Origin: Thereva unica
Lineage: Eukaryota; Arthropoda; Insecta; Diptera; Therevidae
Direction of reading: 5' to 3'
Assembly (NCBI GenBank): GCA_949987705.1
Contig: OX465286.1
Location: 11,017,092 to 11,081,091 of the forward strand
DNA: 64,000 bases
Shown here: one piece after another, positions 60,486-64,000 of the stretch
Layout: each line of letters begins with the position of its first letter
How positions within the stretch are numbered: position 1 is the stretch's first letter
Notes under the pieces: generated by a model
What the model was told of the DNA's origin: nothing
What the model saw: only the letters and a program-made list of their open reading frames with translations
Databases searched by the model: none
Translations under genes and position numbers: made by a program

Positions 60486-62349
60486 TTAAGATCCCAGCAC
60501 TTTCGTGAAATCGACCAAAAATATCCCAAGGGGTACCCTTTGAAAATTTTCCGGTTTTGGGAAAATTCTGGAGTGGCCCTTTTTTGGATGGGAAATTGTT
60601 AGGGACCTCCCAGGGAGGCTGTGAATTCAATCCCACCTCGGGCTGACCAGTATTTCCCGAGATAATGGGCATTCTGCAGCCCCCCTTGGGTAAATCACAA
60701 AAGAGGGGATAACTCCCGAACCCCTTGGAATTTCCGGACCAAATCAAGTGCGCTGCACTCGGGAGAGCGAGCCCTTTCCAACGATACCCCATTCATTAAG
60801 ATCCCAGCACTTTCGTGAAATCGACCAAAAATATCCCAAGGGGTACCCCTTTGAAAATTTTCCGGTTTTGGGAAAATTCTGGAGTGGCCCTTTTTGGATG
60901 GGAAATTGTTAGGGACCTCCCAGGGAGGCTGTGAATTCAATCCCACCTCGGGCTGACCAGTATTTCCCGAGATAATGGGCATTCTGCAGGCCCCCTTGGG
61001 GAAATCACAAAAGAGGGGATAACTCCCGAACCCCTTGGAATTTCCAGACCAAATCAAGTGCGCTGAACTCGGGAGAGCGAGCCCTTTCCAACGATACCCC
61101 ATTCATTAAGATCCCAGCACTTTCGTGAAATCGACCAAAAATATCCCAAGGGGTACCCCTTTGAAAATTTGCCGGTTTTGGGAAAATTCTGGAGTGGCCC
61201 TTTTTTGGATGGGAAATTGTTAGGGACCTCCCAGGGAGGCTGTGAATTCAATCCCACCTCGAGCTGACCAGTATTTCCCGAGATAATGGGCATTCTGCAG
61301 CCCCCCTTGGGGAAATCACAAAAGAGGGGATAACTCCCGAACCCCTTGGAATTTCTGGACCAAATCAAGTGCGCTGAACTCGGGGGAGCGAGCCCTTTCC
61401 AACGATACCCCATTCATTAAGATCCCAGCACTTTCGTGAAATCGACCAAAAATATCCCAAGGGGTACCCCTTTGAAAATTTTCCGGTTTTGGGAAAATTC
61501 TGGAGTGGCCCTTTTTTGGATGGGAAATTGTTAGGGACCTCCCAGGGAGGCTGTGAATTCAATCCCACCTCGGGCTGACCAGTATTTCCCGAGATAATGG
61601 GCATTCTGCAGCCCCCCTTGGGGAAATCACAAAAGAGGGGATAACTCCCGAACCCCTTGGAATTTCTCGACCAAATAAAGTGCGCTGAACTCGGGAGAGC
61701 GAGCCCTTTCCAACGATACCCCATTCATTAAGATCCCAGCACTTTCGTGAAATCGACCAAAAATATCCCAAGGGGTACCCCTTTGAAAATTTGCCGGTTT
61801 TGGGAAAATTCTGGAGTGGCCCTTTTTTGGATGGGAAATTGTTAGGGACCTCCCAGGGAGGCTGTGAATTCAATCCCACCTCGGGCTGACCAGTATTTCC
61901 CGAGATAATGGGCATTCTGCAGCCCCCCTTGGGGAAATCACAAAAGAGGGGATAACTCCCGAACCCCTTGGAATTTCTGGACCAAATCAAGTGCGCTGAA
62001 CTCGGGGGAGCGAGCCCTTTCCAACGATACCCCATTCATTAAGATCCCAGCACTTTCGTGAAATCGACCAAAAATATCCCAAGGGGTACCCCTTTGAAAA
62101 TTTGCCGGTTTTGGGAAAATTCTGGAGTGGCCCTTTTTTGGATGGGAAATTGTTAGGGACCTCCCAGGGAGGCTGTGAATTCAATCCCACCTCGAGCTGA
62201 CCAGTATTTCCCGAGATAATGGGCATTCTGCAGGCCCCCTTGGGGAAATCACAAAAGAGGGGATAACTCCCGAACCCCTTGGAATTTCTGGACCAAATCA
62301 AGTGCGCTGAACTCGGGGGAGCGAGCCCTTTCCAACGATACCCCATTCA

Positions 62350-63593
62350 TTAAGATCCCAGCACTTTCGTGAAATCGACCAAAAATATCCCAAGGGGTAC
62401 CCCTTTGAAAATTTGCCGGTTTTGGGAAAATTCTGGAGTGGCCCTTTTTTGGATGGGAAATTGTTAGGGACCTCCCAGGGAGGCTGTGAATTCAATCCCA
62501 CCTCGGGCTGACCAGTATTTCCCGAGATAATGGGCATTCTGCAGGCCCCCTTGGGGAAATCACAAAAGAGGGGATAACTCCCGAACCCCTTGGAATTTCC
62601 AGACCAAATCAAGTGCGCTGAACTCGGGGGAGCGAGCCCTTTCCAACGATACCCCATTCATTAAGATCCCAGCACTTTCGTGAAATCGACCAAAAATATC
62701 CCAAGGGGTACCCCTTTGAAAATTTGCCGGTTTTGGGAAAATTCTGGAGTGGCCCTTTTTTGGATGGGAAATTGTTAGGGACCTCCCAGGGAGGCTGTGA
62801 ATTCAATCCCACCTCGGGCTGACCAGTATTTCCCGAGATAATGGGCATTCTGCAGCCCCCCTTGGGGAAATCACAAAAGAGGGGATAACTCCCGAACCCC
62901 TTGGAATTTCTGGACCAAATCAAGTGCGCTGAACTCGGGGGAGCGAGCCCTTTCCAACGATACCCCATTCATTAAGATCCCAGCACTTTCGTGAAATCGA
63001 CCAAAAATATCCCAAGGGGTACCCCTTTGAAAATTTGCCGGTTTTGGGAAAATTCTGGAGTGGCCCTTTTTTGGATGGGAAATTGTTAGGGACCTCCCAG
63101 GGAGGCTGTGAATTCAATCCCACCTCGGGCTGACCAGTATTTCCCGAGATAATGGGCATTCTGCAGGCCCCCTTGGGGAAATCACAAAAGAGGGGATAAC
63201 TCCCGAACCCCTTGGAATTTCCAGACCAAATCAAGTGCGCTGAACTCGGGGGAGCGAGCCCTTTCCAACGATACCCCATTCATTAAGATCCCAGCACTTT
63301 CGTGAAATCGACCAAAAATATCCCAAGGGGTACCCCTTTGAAAATTTGCCGGTTTTGGGAAAATTCTGGAGTGGCCCTTTTTTGGATGGGAAATTGTTAG
63401 GGACCTCCCAGGGAGGCTGTGAATTCAATCCCACCTCGGGCTGACCAGTATTTCCCGAGATAATGGGCATTCTGCAGCCCCCCTTGGGGAAATCACAAAA
63501 GAGGGGATAACTCCCGAACCCCTTGGAATTTCTGGACCAAATCAAGTGCGCTGAACTCGGGGGAGCGAGCCCTTTCCAACGATACCCCATTCA
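62350..63593 (+). repeat. 622-bp dimer repeated twice
   Basis: The units at 62350 and 62972 share 'GCAGGCCCCC' and 'TTTCCAGACC'. The units at 62661 and 63283 lack both. All four carry 'AATTTGCCGG' and G280. By eye the two dimers are the same throughout. Confidence 0.88.
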
Positions 63594-64000
63594 TTAAGAT
63601 CCCAGCACTTTCGTGAAATCGACCAAAAATATCCCAAGGGGTACCCCTTTGAAAATTTGCCGGTTTTGGGAAAATTCTGGAGTGGCCCTTTTTTGGATGG
63701 GAAATTGTTAGGGACCTCCCAGGGAGGCTGTGAATTCAATCCCACCTCGAGCTGACCAGTATTTCCCGAGATAATGGGCATTCTGCAGCCCCCCTTGGGG
63801 AAATCACAAAAGAGGGGATAACTCCCGAACCCCTTGGAATTTCTGGACCAAATCAAGTGCGCTGAACTCGGGGGAGCGAGCCCTTTCCAACGATACCCGA
63901 TTCATTAAGATCCCAGCACTTTCGTGAAATCGACCAAAAATATCCCAAGGGGTACCCCTTTGAAAATTTGCCGGTTTTGGGAAAATTCTGGAGTGGCCCT

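Larger units (their letters stand above)
30640..64000 (+). repeat. Satellite array, 311-bp monomer, right part (about 107 units plus partial ends)
   Basis: This is the same satellite family, orientation and unit length as the left array. It resumes inside the unit that the insertion split. Whole units start at 30823, 31133, 31444 and so on to 63905, and the last is cut by the window end. Off-size units are few: 290 bp at 40150, 166 bp at 58464, 304 bp at 60182, and several of 309-310 bp from loss of one or two bases. Local subfamilies can be followed by linked variants. Examples are A43-to-G ('CCCGAGGGG') at 42617-44793 and 50702-53189, 'AATTTGCCGG' from 59250 to the end, and 'CTCGAGCTG' at 59561, 61106, 62039 and 63594. 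No gene is seen in this 33-kb stretch. Confidence 0.98.

Noticed and set aside
259..63856. The many minus-strand open frames of 60-158 codons across the satellite
   Set aside because: They are the same repeat read over and over. They change frame every unit, are cut or fused by each 1-bp indel, and tolerate non-synonymous variants. No domain, intron, promoter or RNA evidence is visible.
1..64000. A previously undescribed multi-gene system
   Set aside because: I looked on both strands for coding clusters, RNA genes and defence or mobile cassettes. Everything outside 27533-30639 is the one satellite family, and the insertion is non-coding.

Overview
This window is eukaryotic satellite DNA and contains no gene I can support. 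It is a head-to-tail array of one 311-bp repeat family, about 198 units, all in the same orientation. A single 3.1-kb AT-rich insertion at 27533-30639 interrupts it. The two arrays run from 1 to 27532 and from 30640 to 64000, and both leave the window. Long homogeneous satellite of this kind belongs to pericentromeric, centromeric or subtelomeric heterochromatin. I do not recognise the family and cannot name the species. The TG...CA insertion and its composition would fit an animal, perhaps an arthropod, but that is a weak inference.

Left array (units starting at 1, 311, 622 ... 27401). It holds several layers of nested duplication. A block of 16 units (622-5535) recurs as 13 units (5536-9516) and starts again at 9517. 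A 10-unit block (10138-13245) recurs as 8 units (18439-20925). Within these are a 621-bp dimer, a 584-bp dimer, a 1244-bp tetramer and a 622-bp dimer. Shared rare point variants and indels identify the copies.

Insertion (27533-30639). It has 10-bp inverted ends matching at 9 of 10 positions (TGTAACTGTC at the left, GACCGTTACA at the right). A 4-bp direct repeat, GGGA, flanks it. The interrupted satellite unit (27401-27532 plus 30644-30822) sums to exactly 311 bp, so nothing was lost. Inside are five partial or complete copies of a roughly 250-290-bp AT-rich repeat that itself contains 42-bp units, then single-copy sequence with a TATA-like site, then three 65-bp repeats. It encodes no recognisable transposase, reverse transcriptase or integrase. 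The best reading is a solo LTR or a non-autonomous LTR-type element.

Right array (units starting at 30823, 31133 ... 63905). This is the same family, with its own recent amplifications: four essentially identical units at 45105-46348, 622-bp dimers at 51635-53189 and 62350-63593, and a 1549-bp pentamer at 55986-57534 that is partly repeated after 57535.

The open frames of about 119 codons on the minus strand are a by-product of the repeat sequence. Since 311 is not a multiple of three, one recurs in each unit. I do not annotate them as genes. I found no tRNA, rRNA, CRISPR or new biological system. The most informative signals concern how the array changes: an indel hotspot at a 14-bp palindrome, chimeric units, and a CENP-B-box-like motif in every unit.
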